Source: Thermococcus eurythermalis (GTDB lineage: Archaea; Methanobacteriota_B; Thermococci; Thermococcales; Thermococcaceae). Taken from it: a DNA stretch of 64,000 nt. The notes beneath the pieces were generated by a model. That model saw only the letters and a program-made list of their open reading frames with translations. It was not told the DNA's origin and did not search any database. Positions within the stretch are counted from its first letter, which is position 1; the number at the start of each line of letters is the position of its first letter. Both the position numbers and the translations under genes were made by a program. Below are positions 52,946-61,942 of the stretch, piece after piece. The DNA lies in assembly GCF_000769655.1 (NCBI RefSeq), contig NZ_CP008887.1:1922001-1986000 (forward strand), read 5' to 3'.

Positions 52946-53081
52946 CAATAAATAACGCTCCCCTTGGTTTTGTTTTCAACTTTTAAGACTCTAAACGTGT
53001 TAATCCCGTCATTCAGGCCCGAAAAATTTATAAACTCCAGACCCTTCTGTTCCAAATTGGATTGCTTCACTCTTCTGCGCG

Positions 53082-53330
53082 GTGGTTGTGGTGTATGCAG
53101 TGGATTTTGATTACTACGTCCTTGAGTTAGAAGGCGTGGACGGGCCCATCAGGATTGAAGTCGAGTTCGGCCCCAGAAGCTTCGAGTTCGTCATCGCCGA
53201 AGGCTACGACCGCTACCACTACAAACCCATCGACCTGACCCCCGAGAACGTCTTCCTCTTCACCTACCTCCTCTCCAAGTACATCGAGCGGGCCCTCAGC
53301 GAGGAAGAGATAAGGGCCCTGCTCCGGTAA
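53082..53330 (+). CDS. Small conserved hypothetical protein
   Basis: 82 residues, acidic, with a beta-rich N-terminal half (YYVLELEGVDGPIRIEVEFG) and helices at the C-terminus (VFLFTYLLSKYIERAL, then EEIRALL). Several in-frame GTG codons (53082, 53088, 53091, 53100) could start it; GGTGG overlaps the first ones. A TATA element (AATTTATAAAC) lies near 53026. No family recognised. It forms a pair with the next small gene 45 nt downstream. Confidence 0.55.
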   Translation: MVVVYAVDFDYYVLELEGVDGPIRIEVEFGPRSFEFVIAEGYDRYHYKPIDLTPENVFLFTYLLSKYIERALSEEEIRALLR

Positions 53331-53375
53331 TCTTTCTTTTTTGCCCCATTTGGGGCGCGCATAGGAGGTGATGTT

Positions 53376-53615
53376 GTGAAGGCCTGCAAGCGTTATGAAG
53401 TCCGGTTGAGGAGCACTTACGAGACGATTTCCGGGAGCATCGCGAGGACGACGGTTGAACAGACCCTCACGCTTCTCGAAGACCACGCCCGCTTCAACGG
53501 GCCGCTTGATGTGCTCCTTCCCTACACTGAAAAGAACGGGCGCGAGCTCCTTGAGTTCATCAAAGTTCTCGTTGAGAAGGCGAAGCTCTACGCGGAGGCC
53601 GAGCGCCTCCGCTAA
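53376..53615 (+). CDS. Small conserved hypothetical protein
   Basis: 79 residues starting with GTG at 53376 behind an excellent GGAGGTGAT. Basic, mostly helical (YETISGSIARTTVEQTLTLLE; LLEFIKVLVEKAKLYAEAER). No motif or family recognised. Its position between the preceding small gene and the helicase gene suggests a short operon of unknown role. Confidence 0.6.
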   Translation: MKACKRYEVRLRSTYETISGSIARTTVEQTLTLLEDHARFNGPLDVLLPYTEKNGRELLEFIKVLVEKAKLYAEAERLR

Positions 53616-53721
53616 CCTTTCATTTTTTGCTCCGTGAGTTTGCATTGGGTTCACTACAGGGCCAACATTTGCCAGCATCCTTATCCAAACGCTTTTTAGT
53701 CCCTTCCTCCAAGCCACCAAT

Positions 53722-56421
53722 ATGTCCCTTTTCGAGACGCTGAAGCCATTGAAGTCAGAGATAGCGAGAGTCCACGTTTTCCCGCCGAGAGATGGTGAGT
53801 TCGGCGAGTTCCACTTCAAAAACCCCGAAGTAAACGCCCTCCTTAAAGAGCTCGGCTTCTCCCTCTACCGCCACCAGGCTGAGGCCCTTGAGAAACTCTA
53901 CTCCGGCAAAAACATCGTTGTAACCACCCCAACCGCGAGCGGAAAGAGCGAGATATTCCGGCTGGCTATATTCGACTCCTACCTCTCCGATCCGCGAGCG
54001 ACCTACCTGCTAATCTATCCCACCCGCGCGCTCATCAACAACCAGTTTGAGAAGTTCTCGCTCCAGAACCTCACCTTCTACCGCCTCACGGGAAAGCACG
54101 TGAGCGCGAGAATCCTAACTGGAGATGTCCCCTGGCGCGAGAGGCGTGAGATGCTCCGCGAGAGGCCGAACGTGATATTCACGACTCCCGACATGCTCCA
54201 CTACAACATCCTGAGGAAGTGGAGGGATTACGAGTGGCTCCTGCGGAACCTCCGCTACCTCGTCGTTGATGAGCTCCACGTTTACCGCGGCGTCTTCGGG
54301 AGCAACGCGGCGTGGCTCTTCAGGCGGCTGGGTTTCAGGCTTAAGCGCCTCGGCGCGAGGCCGCAGATTATAGCCCTTTCCGCGACGCTGAGGAACCCAG
54401 AGGAGTTCGCCGAAAAACTCTTCAGGAGGAAGTTCGAGGCAGTAAGAGAGGCCACCAACCCCTTCCCGAGGAGGTACCTCATCCTCTTCGAGCCGAAGAA
54501 CCTGGACGAGAGACAGCTCCTCAGGGCGCTGATTGAGAGGCTGGCCGATAGTGGCATAAAGACCCTCGTCTTCTTCGACAGCAGGAAAGGAACCGAAAAG
54601 CTTCTCCGCTTCCTCCTCAGCTCGCCGGTCTTCCCTAAGACGAGCACCTACAAAGGGACGCTCCCCAAGAACGTCCGCTGGGAAATAGAGCGGGACTTCA
54701 AGGAGGGCAAGCTCCTCGTCCTCCTCACGACCAACGCCCTCGAGCTCGGCATAGACATCGGCGACCTCGACGCCGTTGTGAACTACGGCATCCCGCCTGA
54801 CGGGCTGTTCTCCCTCATCCAGCGCTTCGGCAGGGCGGGAAGGAAGGCGGACAGGGAGGCCCTCAACGCCATAGTCCTTAGAAAGAACGGCCTCGATTAC
54901 TACTACCGCGAGCACTTCGACGAGCTAGTCGGGAGGCTTGAGAAGGGGGTAATCGAGTACATGCCGGTCAACGTGGAGAACGAGCGCATAGCAGAGAAGC
55001 ATCTCCACTACCTCCTAACCGAGCTTGGGATACTTGATTGGGACGAGCTCAATGGGTTCGAGAGAAAAATCGCCGAAAAGCTCGTGATCGAGAGAAAAGC
55101 CGACCTGAAGAAAAACCCGCTCACGGGAAGGCTTGAGCTCCGCGTGAGGAAGCCGGCTTTCAGCTACTCCTCCCTGAGGACAGCGAGCGACGAGACGTTC
55201 TTCCTCGTCAGGGACGAGCCCTGGATAAGGAGCAAGCTGATGGAGAAGTCCTCGCTGGGCGAGCTTCTCAACTTCATCAACTGGCTCAAGCTAAAAGGCT
55301 ACATCATCGAGGAGGTTGACGCCGACGAGTACCACCGCTCGCTCCTCCCCGGAATGGCCTACTTCTCCCGCGGGGAGCTCTACATGGCCAGAGATAGGCT
55401 CACCATCGGGAAGTTCCACTTCGTCTTCGCGAGGCAACTCAACCGCTTCTGGGACGTTGAGACCTTCGCGGCCAAGAGGGAAGAGGTCGAGATACTCGAA
55501 ACCGTCGCGAGCAAGGAGCACGCTGGCGTTGAGATCGGCCTCGGCCGCCTAAGGGTCCGGCACATCTACACGGGGTTCGCCGTTAAGGGCAACGATGTGG
55601 GCAACTACGTTGACGAGCTCATGAAACTCAAGGAAGCCGGAATTCTGAAGGGAGAAATCTACTCCCCCGTCAGCGGTGAGAGGGTCGAGGCTGACGAGGA
55701 CTTTTCAATCTTAAACTGGGAGAAGTTCGCGAAGGTCGAGTTTGAAAAACCCCACGTCAGGGAGTTCGAGACTGAGGGGATTTGGCTCGTCTTCCCGGAC
55801 TGGATACGGGAGGTCACGGGCGAGGAGTTCAGGGAGTTCTTTGCAGTCACAGAAGAGAAGGGCTTTGAGGACGTTGCGTTCACCATCTACAGCAACCTCG
55901 ACAGGAGGAAGCTCTTCCCACTTTACCTCGGCGCCACGAGCCACGTCATAAGGAAGAGCATCGGCAACGCCCTCCAGAAGCTCGGAATAAGCGATGAGGA
56001 GCTGGCCTTCGCGATAAAGAAAATGATAGACAGCAAGGACGGAATAGGCTCGGCGCTCCACGCGATAGAGCACAACCTCATAAAGATAGCCCCCATCTTC
56101 ACTTACATCGACAGCAGGGAGCTGGGCGGCTACAGCTACGCGAGCTTCCCCTGCTCACCCCACGCCGGAAAACCCCTCGTGTTCATCTACGACGGCAACG
56201 AAGGGGGAGCGGGCCTCGCACCGATACTCTACGAGAACATCGAGAAGCTCATGGGGAAGAGCCTTGAGCACCTCCGCTCCTGCCCCTGCAGGGACGGCTG
56301 TCCGGTGTGCACGCTCTCTCCAAAGTGCGGCACCTTCAACGAGTTCCTGGATAAGTGGGCCGCGATAAAGGTTTGGGAGAGGGTTTTGGGAAGCAAAGAG
56401 GAGGGCATCACTGGAGATTGA
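53722..56421 (+). CDS. MrfA/Hrq1-like DEAD-box helicase with C-terminal four-cysteine domain
   Basis: 899 residues; superfamily 2 helicase of the MrfA/Hrq1 type, implicated elsewhere in repair of crosslinked or bulky DNA damage. Motif I is TTPTASGKSE (about residues 72-81), motif II VVDELH, motif III SATLRNP, motif VI LIQRFGRAGRK (about 370). The C-terminal DUF1998/MZB-type domain ends in CPCRDGCPVCTLSPKC, four cysteines for zinc. ATG 53722 lies about 25 nt after a CTTTTTAG element. Its stop region overlaps the adjacent ATPase pseudogene by 14 nt. Confidence 0.9.
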   Translation: MSLFETLKPLKSEIARVHVFPPRDGEFGEFHFKNPEVNALLKELGFSLYRHQAEALEKLYSGKNIVVTTPTASGKSEIFRLAIFDSYLSDPRATYLLIYPTRALINNQFEKFSLQNLTFYRLTGKHVSARILTGDVPWRERREMLRERPNVIFTTPDMLHYNILRKWRDYEWLLRNLRYLVVDELHVYRGVFGSNAAWLFRRLGFRLKRLGARPQIIALSATLRNPEEFAEKLFRRKFEAVREATNPFPRRYLILFEPKNLDERQLLRALIERLADSGIKTLVFFDSRKGTEKLLRFLLSSPVFPKTSTYKGTLPKNVRWEIERDFKEGKLLVLLTTNALELGIDIGDLDAVVNYGIPPDGLFSLIQRFGRAGRKADREALNAIVLRKNGLDYYYREHFDELVGRLEKGVIEYMPVNVENERIAEKHLHYLLTELGILDWDELNGFERKIAEKLVIERKADLKKNPLTGRLELRVRKPAFSYSSLRTASDETFFLVRDEPWIRSKLMEKSSLGELLNFINWLKLKGYIIEEVDADEYHRSLLPGMAYFSRGELYMARDRLTIGKFHFVFARQLNRFWDVETFAAKREEVEILETVASKEHAGVEIGLGRLRVRHIYTGFAVKGNDVGNYVDELMKLKEAGILKGEIYSPVSGERVEADEDFSILNWEKFAKVEFEKPHVREFETEGIWLVFPDWIREVTGEEFREFFAVTEEKGFEDVAFTIYSNLDRRKLFPLYLGATSHVIRKSIGNALQKLGISDEELAFAIKKMIDSKDGIGSALHAIEHNLIKIAPIFTYIDSRELGGYSYASFPCSPHAGKPLVFIYDGNEGGAGLAPILYENIEKLMGKSLEHLRSCPCRDGCPVCTLSPKCGTFNEFLDKWAAIKVWERVLGSKEEGITGD

Positions 56422-57112
56422 AGCTCCTCATCGTCTCCCTGAGGAGCGGGTCTTCAACCCAGTACCTTTTTCCGAGGAACGGACGAACCCGGCCTTTTCC
56501 AGGGTTTCAAGGTATTTGTAGACGTGCTGTACCCTTTTGGGAGCGAGGCCAAGGGGCTTGAGTCTCCGATAGACCTCTGCCCCCCTGAGGGCGCTTGGGT
56601 AGGCCTCCGCCAGCACTCTAAGAATCCTAATGTAAACCCCGCTGCTGTAAACATTATAGAAAGGCCTCCACGTCCCTGCGCCATTCTTCAAGGGCGTATC
56701 TCCGGCTCTCTTCGAGTGCCAGCAGAAGCGCTTCTTCCGGGCTTTTTCCGTCCCGAACAAGGTTGACGACGGTAAGGCCGTAGTGAGAAATAAACCCGGG
56801 AACGCCCCCCAGCTCCTCAACGGCCCTTGAGAGCTCAAGTTCGTTTGTGATGCTTATGCCGTAACTCCTGAACCCTTCTTTGAGGTAGCCCCTTCCTCTT
56901 CTGTAGTCCACCTTGGGAGCGTGAAGACCTCCGCCGAGCGCATGAAGTTGGGTTTTTCGGCGCCGGGGTTCAGGTACTCGACCAGCATGCCCGGCATCGA
57001 GCCCGTGAAAACGAGGGAGATGTTTGGATAGCTGTCCGTTATCTCCTGCAAAAGCCCCCTGAAGTCGAGGTTCTTAAGCCTCGCAAGAACCTGAGCTAAT
57101 TTATACCCCGTG
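56408..57112 (-). pseudogene. Truncated, frameshifted archaeal ATPase gene
   Basis: Read leftward, pieces of one archaeal AAA ATPase appear in successive frames. The first has the sensor region ISLVFTGSMPGMLVEYL and ends near 56900. The next, RRGRGYLKEGFRSYGI to ALEEWRRDVEAFL, reaches 56654. Then comes the winged-helix part IRILRVLAEAYP...VYKYLETLEKAGFV, and finally the typical C-terminus GKRYWVEDPLLRETMRSFNL, ending at TGA 56408. At least three frame breaks are needed, and the N-terminal P-loop is missing beyond 57112. It is a decayed relative, not a copy, of the intact ATPase at 25-26 kb. Confidence 0.8.
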
Positions 57113-57158
57113 TAAAGTACATACCGTGTAAATCTATAATGTTGTCCCGCACTGACAA

Positions 57159-57170
57159 TTAAGTTTTTAA
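57159..57170 (+). promoter_or_regulatory. TATA box of the 57.2-kb gene
   Basis: AAGTTTTTAACC lies about 20-30 nt before the ATG at 57190, suggesting a leaderless or very short-leader transcript. Two copies of CCGTGTAAA occur just upstream (57108-57116 and 57124-57132). Confidence 0.45.
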
Positions 57171-57189
57171 CCCTGCTTAAGAACCGAGG

Positions 57190-58074
57190 ATGGATATTTT
57201 ATCCTCTCCTCGCATTGAGAATGCCTCCATATCTATGCCCTTAACGGTGATAGAAATGAACGTTGAGGAGCTTATAGCAATGGGAGAGCTTGAAGCGGCC
57301 AGAGAAGTCCTACGCAACATTGATAGAAGGAAGCTCAACAATGGAGAGCTGTCCGATTACACTCGCAACGTCATAAACCTTGGTCTCGCCTTTAGGGAGA
57401 ACGGTAAGCTTGACGATGGTGTGAATACAATTGTAGCACTCCTTGATGACCTCGAAAGTATCTCCTGGGGTCTCTGGAGGCTTTTCTATGAGTATTTGGA
57501 GGAGTGTACACCAGAACGCGCCCGCGAGGTTTGGGAGAGAGTTTATCTTATCCCCGGACCAAGGGAGAAAGCTGAAATCCTGCAAAAGGTGGGATGGTGC
57601 TTAGACGATCCCAATGAAAAAAGGAAGGTGCTGGTAGAAGCATTCACGTGGGCCCTTCACGTTAAGGGGCGCTCATGGAGGACATACACGCTTTCGAAAG
57701 TTCTGGGTAGGGTGCATGACGTCAACGACTACGATCTAATGCTGGAGCTCTGCCGCAGGATAAAAAGGCAGGAAAGAAGGCTTGTGTTCGAGGACTTTCT
57801 CTTCGAGGGGGAGAGTGCGGAGACCTGCGAGGAGTTCGTTGAAGTCCTAAAACGAAGATCTGGGAGTGCTGATGCACTTGAATTGCTCATAGGGGCGTAT
57901 CTTGAACATGAGGAAGAGTTCCTGCGATCTAGAGGGTTCAATCCAAAACTCTACAAGCTGGTGCCGAGGAAAACCTCCGGTGGAGTCACCTTTCACGCCG
58001 TCCTTAGACCCCTTTACCCGTTGGTGATCCTGCACTGGAAGCTCCGCGAACTCCTAAAAATAATGAGGGACTAA
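57190..58074 (+). CDS. Helical-repeat protein of unknown function
   Basis: 294 residues, almost entirely helical, in a run of paired helices resembling TPR or related repeats (LIAMGELEAAREVLRNI; NLGLAFRENGKLDDGVN; SKVLGRVHDVNDYDLMLEL). Such proteins are usually protein-interaction scaffolds. No enzyme motif. ATG 57190 fits the promoter distance; ATG 57235 or 57258 would give a shorter protein. It overlaps the convergent IMPACT-family gene by 4 nt. Confidence 0.65.
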   Translation: MDILSSPRIENASISMPLTVIEMNVEELIAMGELEAAREVLRNIDRRKLNNGELSDYTRNVINLGLAFRENGKLDDGVNTIVALLDDLESISWGLWRLFYEYLEECTPERAREVWERVYLIPGPREKAEILQKVGWCLDDPNEKRKVLVEAFTWALHVKGRSWRTYTLSKVLGRVHDVNDYDLMLELCRRIKRQERRLVFEDFLFEGESAETCEEFVEVLKRRSGSADALELLIGAYLEHEEEFLRSRGFNPKLYKLVPRKTSGGVTFHAVLRPLYPLVILHWKLRELLKIMRD

Positions 58075-58700
58075 AGGCTCCCCTCAAACGAGCTCATAAA
58101 GAGCCTCCTCAGCCTTGCTCTCCCCCGTGTCTTTTCTGTCAGGAGCTCCATCAGCCCATCGGCCTCGCCCTTCCTAGTCTCTACGGTGAACGCCACCAGC
58201 GCTCCGTAGTCCTCACCAACGACCCGTCCCCCGTAGTTCTCGATTGTCTCCTTGACCGTGTGGAAGAGGTTGTAGGGGAAGGTGACCTCGAAGCGCTCCG
58301 TCTCGTAAACCTCAACTACCCCCGCGTTCTCGATTGCAAGGCTTGCCGCGTCACTGTAAGCCTTGACGAGCCCACCGTAGCCGAGCTTTATGCCTCCGAA
58401 GTAGCGCGTAACGACAACGACGACGTTGCTCAGCCCCTTGTTCTGTATAACATTGAGTACTGGTTTTCCCGCCGAGCCCTTGGGCTCGCCGTCGTCATCG
58501 TAGCGGACGGCAAAGTTCTTCCCGTCGTTGATGAGGTAAGCGGAGACGTTGTGCGTCGCGTCGCTGTGGTGGGCCTTGATTCTCTCGATGAAGGCTTTGG
58601 CTTCTTCTTCGGTGTTTGCTGGGGAAGCGTAGCCTATGAACACAGACTTTTTAATGACCAGCTCGGCAGTCCCGATGCCCTTCAGCGTCCTGTAGTCCAT
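58071..58700 (-). CDS. IMPACT/YigZ family protein (UPF0029)
   Basis: 209 residues. The N-terminal UPF0029 domain has KSVFIGYASPANTEEEAKAF around KSVFIGYA, DATHNVSAY, DDDGEPKGSAGKP and VVVTRYFGGIKLGYGGLVKAY split as VVTRYFGG and LGYGGL, the defining motifs. The C-terminal ~70 residues form the EF-G-like DUF1949 domain. Bacterial and eukaryotic relatives affect translation or stress signalling; no archaeal role is established. It is 3 nt downstream of the HAD gene on the same strand. Confidence 0.93.
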   Translation of the reverse strand: MDYRTLKGIGTAELVIKKSVFIGYASPANTEEEAKAFIERIKAHHSDATHNVSAYLINDGKNFAVRYDDDGEPKGSAGKPVLNVIQNKGLSNVVVVVTRYFGGIKLGYGGLVKAYSDAASLAIENAGVVEVYETERFEVTFPYNLFHTVKETIENYGGRVVGEDYGALVAFTVETRKGEADGLMELLTEKTRGRARLRRLFMSSFEGSL

Positions 58701-58703
58701 ACC

Positions 58704-59150
58704 TCACCCCCTCAGGGTCGCTATCAGCTTTCTCTCGTCGAGGAGCATCTCTATCGCGTCCCTCACGTCGGTAACGACCACGTCGCTCGCGAGGAGGGCA
58801 TCAACTGCCGCACCTTCCTTTCCAATCACGCAGAACCCTAACTCAGCTCTTTCGAGCATCGCAACGTCGTTGTTCCCGTTGCCTATGGCCACATAGGGGG
58901 CGTAGCCTTCGGCTATCTCGGCCTTTTCTGCCCCAGTTGAGACCCGTTCGATCCTAACGGGGAGCCCTTTAAACTCCTCCTCCAGCGTCCCAAAGGTGTC
59001 GGCACTAAGAATGACGACCGTGCAGCGGTCAGCAAGCTTCACGAGGAGCTTCTTAACGTCCTCCGGAACTCTCCCCTCAACCCCAAGTGTCCCGTTGAGG
59101 TCGAAGAGAACCGCGCCGAACTTAAGTTTTCCGTAGCCAGGTATTTCCAC
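58704..59150 (-). CDS. HAD-family phosphatase, soluble P-type ATPase-like
   Basis: 148 residues. HAD motif I is FDLNGTLG (nucleophile Asp; the usual second Asp is Asn, as in the P-type-ATPase-like COG4087 group), motif II VVILSADT, and motif IV GNGNNDVAML. There is no cap domain and no membrane segment. GTG 59150 after GGGTGGT is my choice of start; GTG 59159 adds three residues. It heads a two-gene operon with the IMPACT-family gene. Substrate unknown. Confidence 0.85.
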   Translation of the reverse strand: MEIPGYGKLKFGAVLFDLNGTLGVEGRVPEDVKKLLVKLADRCTVVILSADTFGTLEEEFKGLPVRIERVSTGAEKAEIAEGYAPYVAIGNGNNDVAMLERAELGFCVIGKEGAAVDALLASDVVVTDVRDAIEMLLDERKLIATLRG

Positions 59151-59256
59151 AACTACCACCCGTTTGGGGTTGAGTGTAAAGTTTTTAAAGGATTGGATTC
59201 TACACTGAGGCGATACACAACCAGCGAGTTAAAAGCATAACTTTGGGGGATAAGAA

Positions 59257-60072
59257 ATGGAACCACTCGTCTCAAGACTTCGGGACAGAGAAGTCATCGT
59301 GAGGCTCAACGCATTCCTCCTCAGCTACCTTGGATGGATGGCGTTCAGCCTTCTGTACATCTACATGGGCAGGAAAAGCGTTGACATTACCCAGGAGTTC
59401 TTAAAGCTCCCTCTCACATCGAAGCCCTTTGTCCTCGCGCTTCTGGAGTACACCCGCTCCATCGTTCCCCTTTATCTGATTCTCAAATGGGTCTACTACT
59501 TCGGGTTCGCAGGGTCAATAGCGTTCATGGTGTTCTACGTCCTGATATACCTGCGCGACCTGGAGGCTGCAGACAAGCTCCTTGCGAGGTACCTGCTGGC
59601 CTACGCTGGGGCCGGAATTGTCTATCTAATCTTCCACATCTACGCACCCCACTACGTTTACCAGATTCAGGGATATCCGGTAAAGGACACCCTCCTGACC
59701 AGGCAGGAGTTCGTACTGCCCTCCCTCCACAACACCTTCGCGGCGATACACATCCTCACAGTCTGGAAGTACCGGAAGCGCCTGGGGGGCAAGGCGGTGA
59801 TAGTGATAAACACCCTGATACCGTTCTCGACGGTCTTCCTAGCCCACCACTGGGTCTACGACGTCCTCACAGGCTTCCTCCTAGCGGGGTTGGTCTCCAG
59901 GATAACCGACGACACGAGGCTCAGGATTCCCGAGAGGATACACCGCCTCGAGACGAAATCCCTCAGGGCAATCACGATGCTGAACTTCACCCTCGCCGCG
60001 CTGGTGCTCATTGTGGCCCTGTACCCCCAGAAGTGGCTCATGGTGGTCAGGAGTCTCCTCGGCCAGCCCTGA
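59257..60072 (+). CDS. PAP2-superfamily membrane phosphatase/transferase
   Basis: 271 residues with about six membrane helices. PAP2-type catalytic motifs are visible in the second half: VLPSLHNTFAAIH (PSxH, about residues 152-164) and LAHHWVYDVLTGFLLAG (H-x3-D). The first motif is not the classical K-x6-RP, so it is closer to inositol-phosphorylceramide-synthase-like members. Lipid phosphatase or lipid-head-group transferase activity is likely; the substrate is unknown. ATG 59257 follows GGGGGAT. The tRNA-Thr gene begins 39 nt downstream with its own promoter. Confidence 0.85.
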   Translation: MEPLVSRLRDREVIVRLNAFLLSYLGWMAFSLLYIYMGRKSVDITQEFLKLPLTSKPFVLALLEYTRSIVPLYLILKWVYYFGFAGSIAFMVFYVLIYLRDLEAADKLLARYLLAYAGAGIVYLIFHIYAPHYVYQIQGYPVKDTLLTRQEFVLPSLHNTFAAIHILTVWKYRKRLGGKAVIVINTLIPFSTVFLAHHWVYDVLTGFLLAGLVSRITDDTRLRIPERIHRLETKSLRAITMLNFTLAALVLIVALYPQKWLMVVRSLLGQP

Positions 60073-60078
60073 GAAAAG

Positions 60079-60088
60079 CTTATAAATA
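60079..60088 (+). promoter_or_regulatory. TATA box of tRNA-Thr
   Basis: CTTATAAATA lies about 28 nt upstream of the mature tRNA 5' end, the normal archaeal distance. Confidence 0.75.
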
Positions 60089-60111
60089 ACGGGCCTGTTC
60101 CTTACAACGGT

Positions 60112-60188
60112 GCCGGGGTAGCCTAGCTCGGCAGGGCGGGGGACTCGTAATCCCCAGGTCCCGGGTTCAAATCCCGGTCCCGGCTCCA
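60112..60188 (+). tRNA. tRNA-Thr (anticodon CGT)
   Basis: Complete cloverleaf. The acceptor GCCGGGG pairs with TCCCGGC (one G-U). The D arm contains AGCTCGGCAGGGC. The anticodon stem GGGGA/TCCCC encloses CTCGTAA, giving anticodon CGT for ACG codons. The T arm is CCGGG-TTCAAAT-CCCGG, followed by discriminator T and an encoded CCA (60186-60188). No intron is seen. The 134 nt between it and the next gene show no further feature. Confidence 0.97.
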
Positions 60189-60322
60189 CAACTCATATTC
60201 CTACAGGTTTCTCAAGACTGACTTGGCAGAAAAGTGAACCGTCACGGGATTCTCTGTGCTCTTAACTCTGCCACATCTCTACGTGCGCTCAAGCAGACAG
60301 AAAGTAAAAGGGCAATGGGGCC

Positions 60323-60991
60323 TCAGAACTTGAAATACACCCTGAGGAAACGAAAAACGTCCCTCGGCCCAAACCGCCCCTCCCGTGAGGGATCGTATAT
60401 CATGCTCACCGAAACCTCTTTTATCCTCGCGCCCATCTTAGCGGCCTTCAGGAGCATCTCCGTCTCAACCTCATACCCCTCGCTCTCTATCTCCGGGAGG
60501 AACTCCCGCCTGTAGGCCCTGAACCCGCTCTGGGTGTCGTAGACGTACTGCCTAAGCTTGAACCTTATGAGCCTCGTCGTTATTATGTTGCTGAGCCTCC
60601 TATGGAAAGGCCTCTTGCCGGCCTCCCCGACCCTTCTGGCACCGATTACCAGGTCGGCCTCGCCGGATATTATTGGCTCAACGAGCTTGATTATCTCCTC
60701 AGGCTTGTGCTGGCCGTCTGCGTCTATAAAGACAACGACGTCCCCGCTGGAGTGTCGGATTCCTTCACGCATTGCACCGCCCTTGCCGCAGTTCTTCCCA
60801 AGCCTGACTGCCTTTATCCGGACGTCTTTCCTGGAAAACTTCTCTGCAACTTCATGAGTCCCGTCGCTTGAGCCATCGTCGACCACCACTACCTCGTCCA
60901 CGAAGTCGGGAATCCTCTCCAGCACTTTGGGGAGCCTCTCCGCTTCATTGTAGGCCGGGATTATGACGCTGATCCTCTTTCCGCCGAGCAT
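60323..60991 (-). CDS. Family 2 glycosyltransferase (dolichyl-phosphate sugar synthase-like)
   Basis: 222 residues. GT-A motifs: VIIPAYNEAERLPKVLE (N-terminal), VVVDDGSSDGT, GKGGAMREG and the metal-binding FIDADGQHKPEE (DxD). RPFHRRLSNIITTRLI and DTQSGFRAYRREFLP are typical of DPM1/DPG synthase-like enzymes that load a polyprenyl phosphate with sugar. It has no C-terminal membrane domain. It may supply the donor for the glycosyltransferase/AglB pathway. Start ATG 60991 abuts the panB stop. Confidence 0.9.
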   Translation of the reverse strand: MLGGKRISVIIPAYNEAERLPKVLERIPDFVDEVVVVDDGSSDGTHEVAEKFSRKDVRIKAVRLGKNCGKGGAMREGIRHSSGDVVVFIDADGQHKPEEIIKLVEPIISGEADLVIGARRVGEAGKRPFHRRLSNIITTRLIRFKLRQYVYDTQSGFRAYRREFLPEIESEGYEVETEMLLKAAKMGARIKEVSVSMIYDPSREGRFGPRDVFRFLRVYFKF

Positions 60992-61849
60992 TCACTCACC
61001 ATCTCCAAGCCTTTCGAGGGCCTTCTGAGCCTTCCTCCTGAAGTCTTCCTTGTCCTGATACTCCCAGTAGTGCTCGGAACTTGGAAATTCTCCAGTCTTG
61101 ACCTCGCGGTTGTACTGGCCGAGGGCGTCGAGGATTATCTTGCCCAGCTCGGCGTAGCGCTTGGCAAAGGGAGGCGAGCTTTCGTAAATTCCAAGGAGGT
61201 CGTGCCAGACCAGAACCTGGCCATCAACGTACGGGCCCGCCCCGATTCCTATCGTCGGTATCGAGACTTCCTCAGTTACGAGCTTTGCGACATCGGCTAG
61301 GACGAACTCCAGAACGACCGCGAAGGCTCCGGCCCTCTCCAATGCTTTAGCGTCGCGCAGGATTTCCTCGATTTCCTCCTCGGTCTCGCCCGTGATTCTG
61401 TAGCCACCGAGCCTTAGATAGCGCTGGGGGGTTAGTCCAGTGTGCCCCATAACAGGAATTCCCATCCTAACGAGCTTCCTGACGAGCTTCTCGTGGTCTG
61501 CTCCACCCTCAATCTTCACCGCGTCCGCTCCTGCTTGAATTAACCTAACGGCGTTCTTAACGCCCTCCTCGACGCTCACCTCGTAGCTCGAAAACGGCAT
61601 ATCCGCTAAAACGAGCGCCCGCCTGACGGCCCTTGCAACGGCCCTCGTGTGGAAGACCATCTGCTCCATCGTCACGTTGAGCGTATTGTTATCGCCGTAA
61701 ACGACCATTCCGAGGGAATCGCCGACGAAAACGATGTCAATTCCCGCTTTATCTGCCAGGAGCGCTGAAGGGTAATCGTAGGCCGTCACCATCGTGATTT
61801 TCTCCTTCCCCTTCATCTCGCGGATTCTCTTCGGCGTTATCTCCCTCAT
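60992..61849 (-). CDS. panB: 3-methyl-2-oxobutanoate hydroxymethyltransferase (ketopantoate hydroxymethyltransferase)
   Basis: First step of pantoate/CoA synthesis: transfers a hydroxymethyl group from methylene-tetrahydropterin to 2-oxoisovalerate. The 285-residue barrel has [19 protein letters not shown] around [48 protein letters not shown] and [20 protein letters not shown] around [11 protein letters not shown]. All metal and substrate motifs are present. ATG 61849 behind GGTGG; transcribed divergently from vapB. Confidence 0.97.
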   Translation of the reverse strand: MREITPKRIREMKGKEKITMVTAYDYPSALLADKAGIDIVFVGDSLGMVVYGDNNTLNVTMEQMVFHTRAVARAVRRALVLADMPFSSYEVSVEEGVKNAVRLIQAGADAVKIEGGADHEKLVRKLVRMGIPVMGHTGLTPQRYLRLGGYRITGETEEEIEEILRDAKALERAGAFAVVLEFVLADVAKLVTEEVSIPTIGIGAGPYVDGQVLVWHDLLGIYESSPPFAKRYAELGKIILDALGQYNREVKTGEFPSSEHYWEYQDKEDFRRKAQKALERLGDGE

Positions 61850-61902
61850 ATTCTTCCACCTGTGGAGGGGTTAGCTGGCGGTCTAATTAACGGTTTCGAT
61901 AG

Positions 61903-61932
61903 GATTATATACCGACGTAGGTAATTACCTAC
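61903..61932 (+). promoter_or_regulatory. vapB promoter with perfect palindromic operator
   Basis: TATA element ATTATATAC (61903-61911) is followed by the perfect 16-nt palindrome GTAGGTAATTACCTAC (61917-61932), then GGTGGTGAC and the vapB ATG at 61943. A palindrome at this place, before a ribbon-helix-helix antitoxin, fits autorepression. Confidence 0.7.
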
Positions 61933-61942
61933 AGGTGGTGAC

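Noticed and set aside
57108-57132. Direct repeats CCGTGTAAA as an operator
   Set aside because: Two 9-nt copies 16 nt apart in a pseudogene edge are too weak on their own; I mention them only with the promoter.
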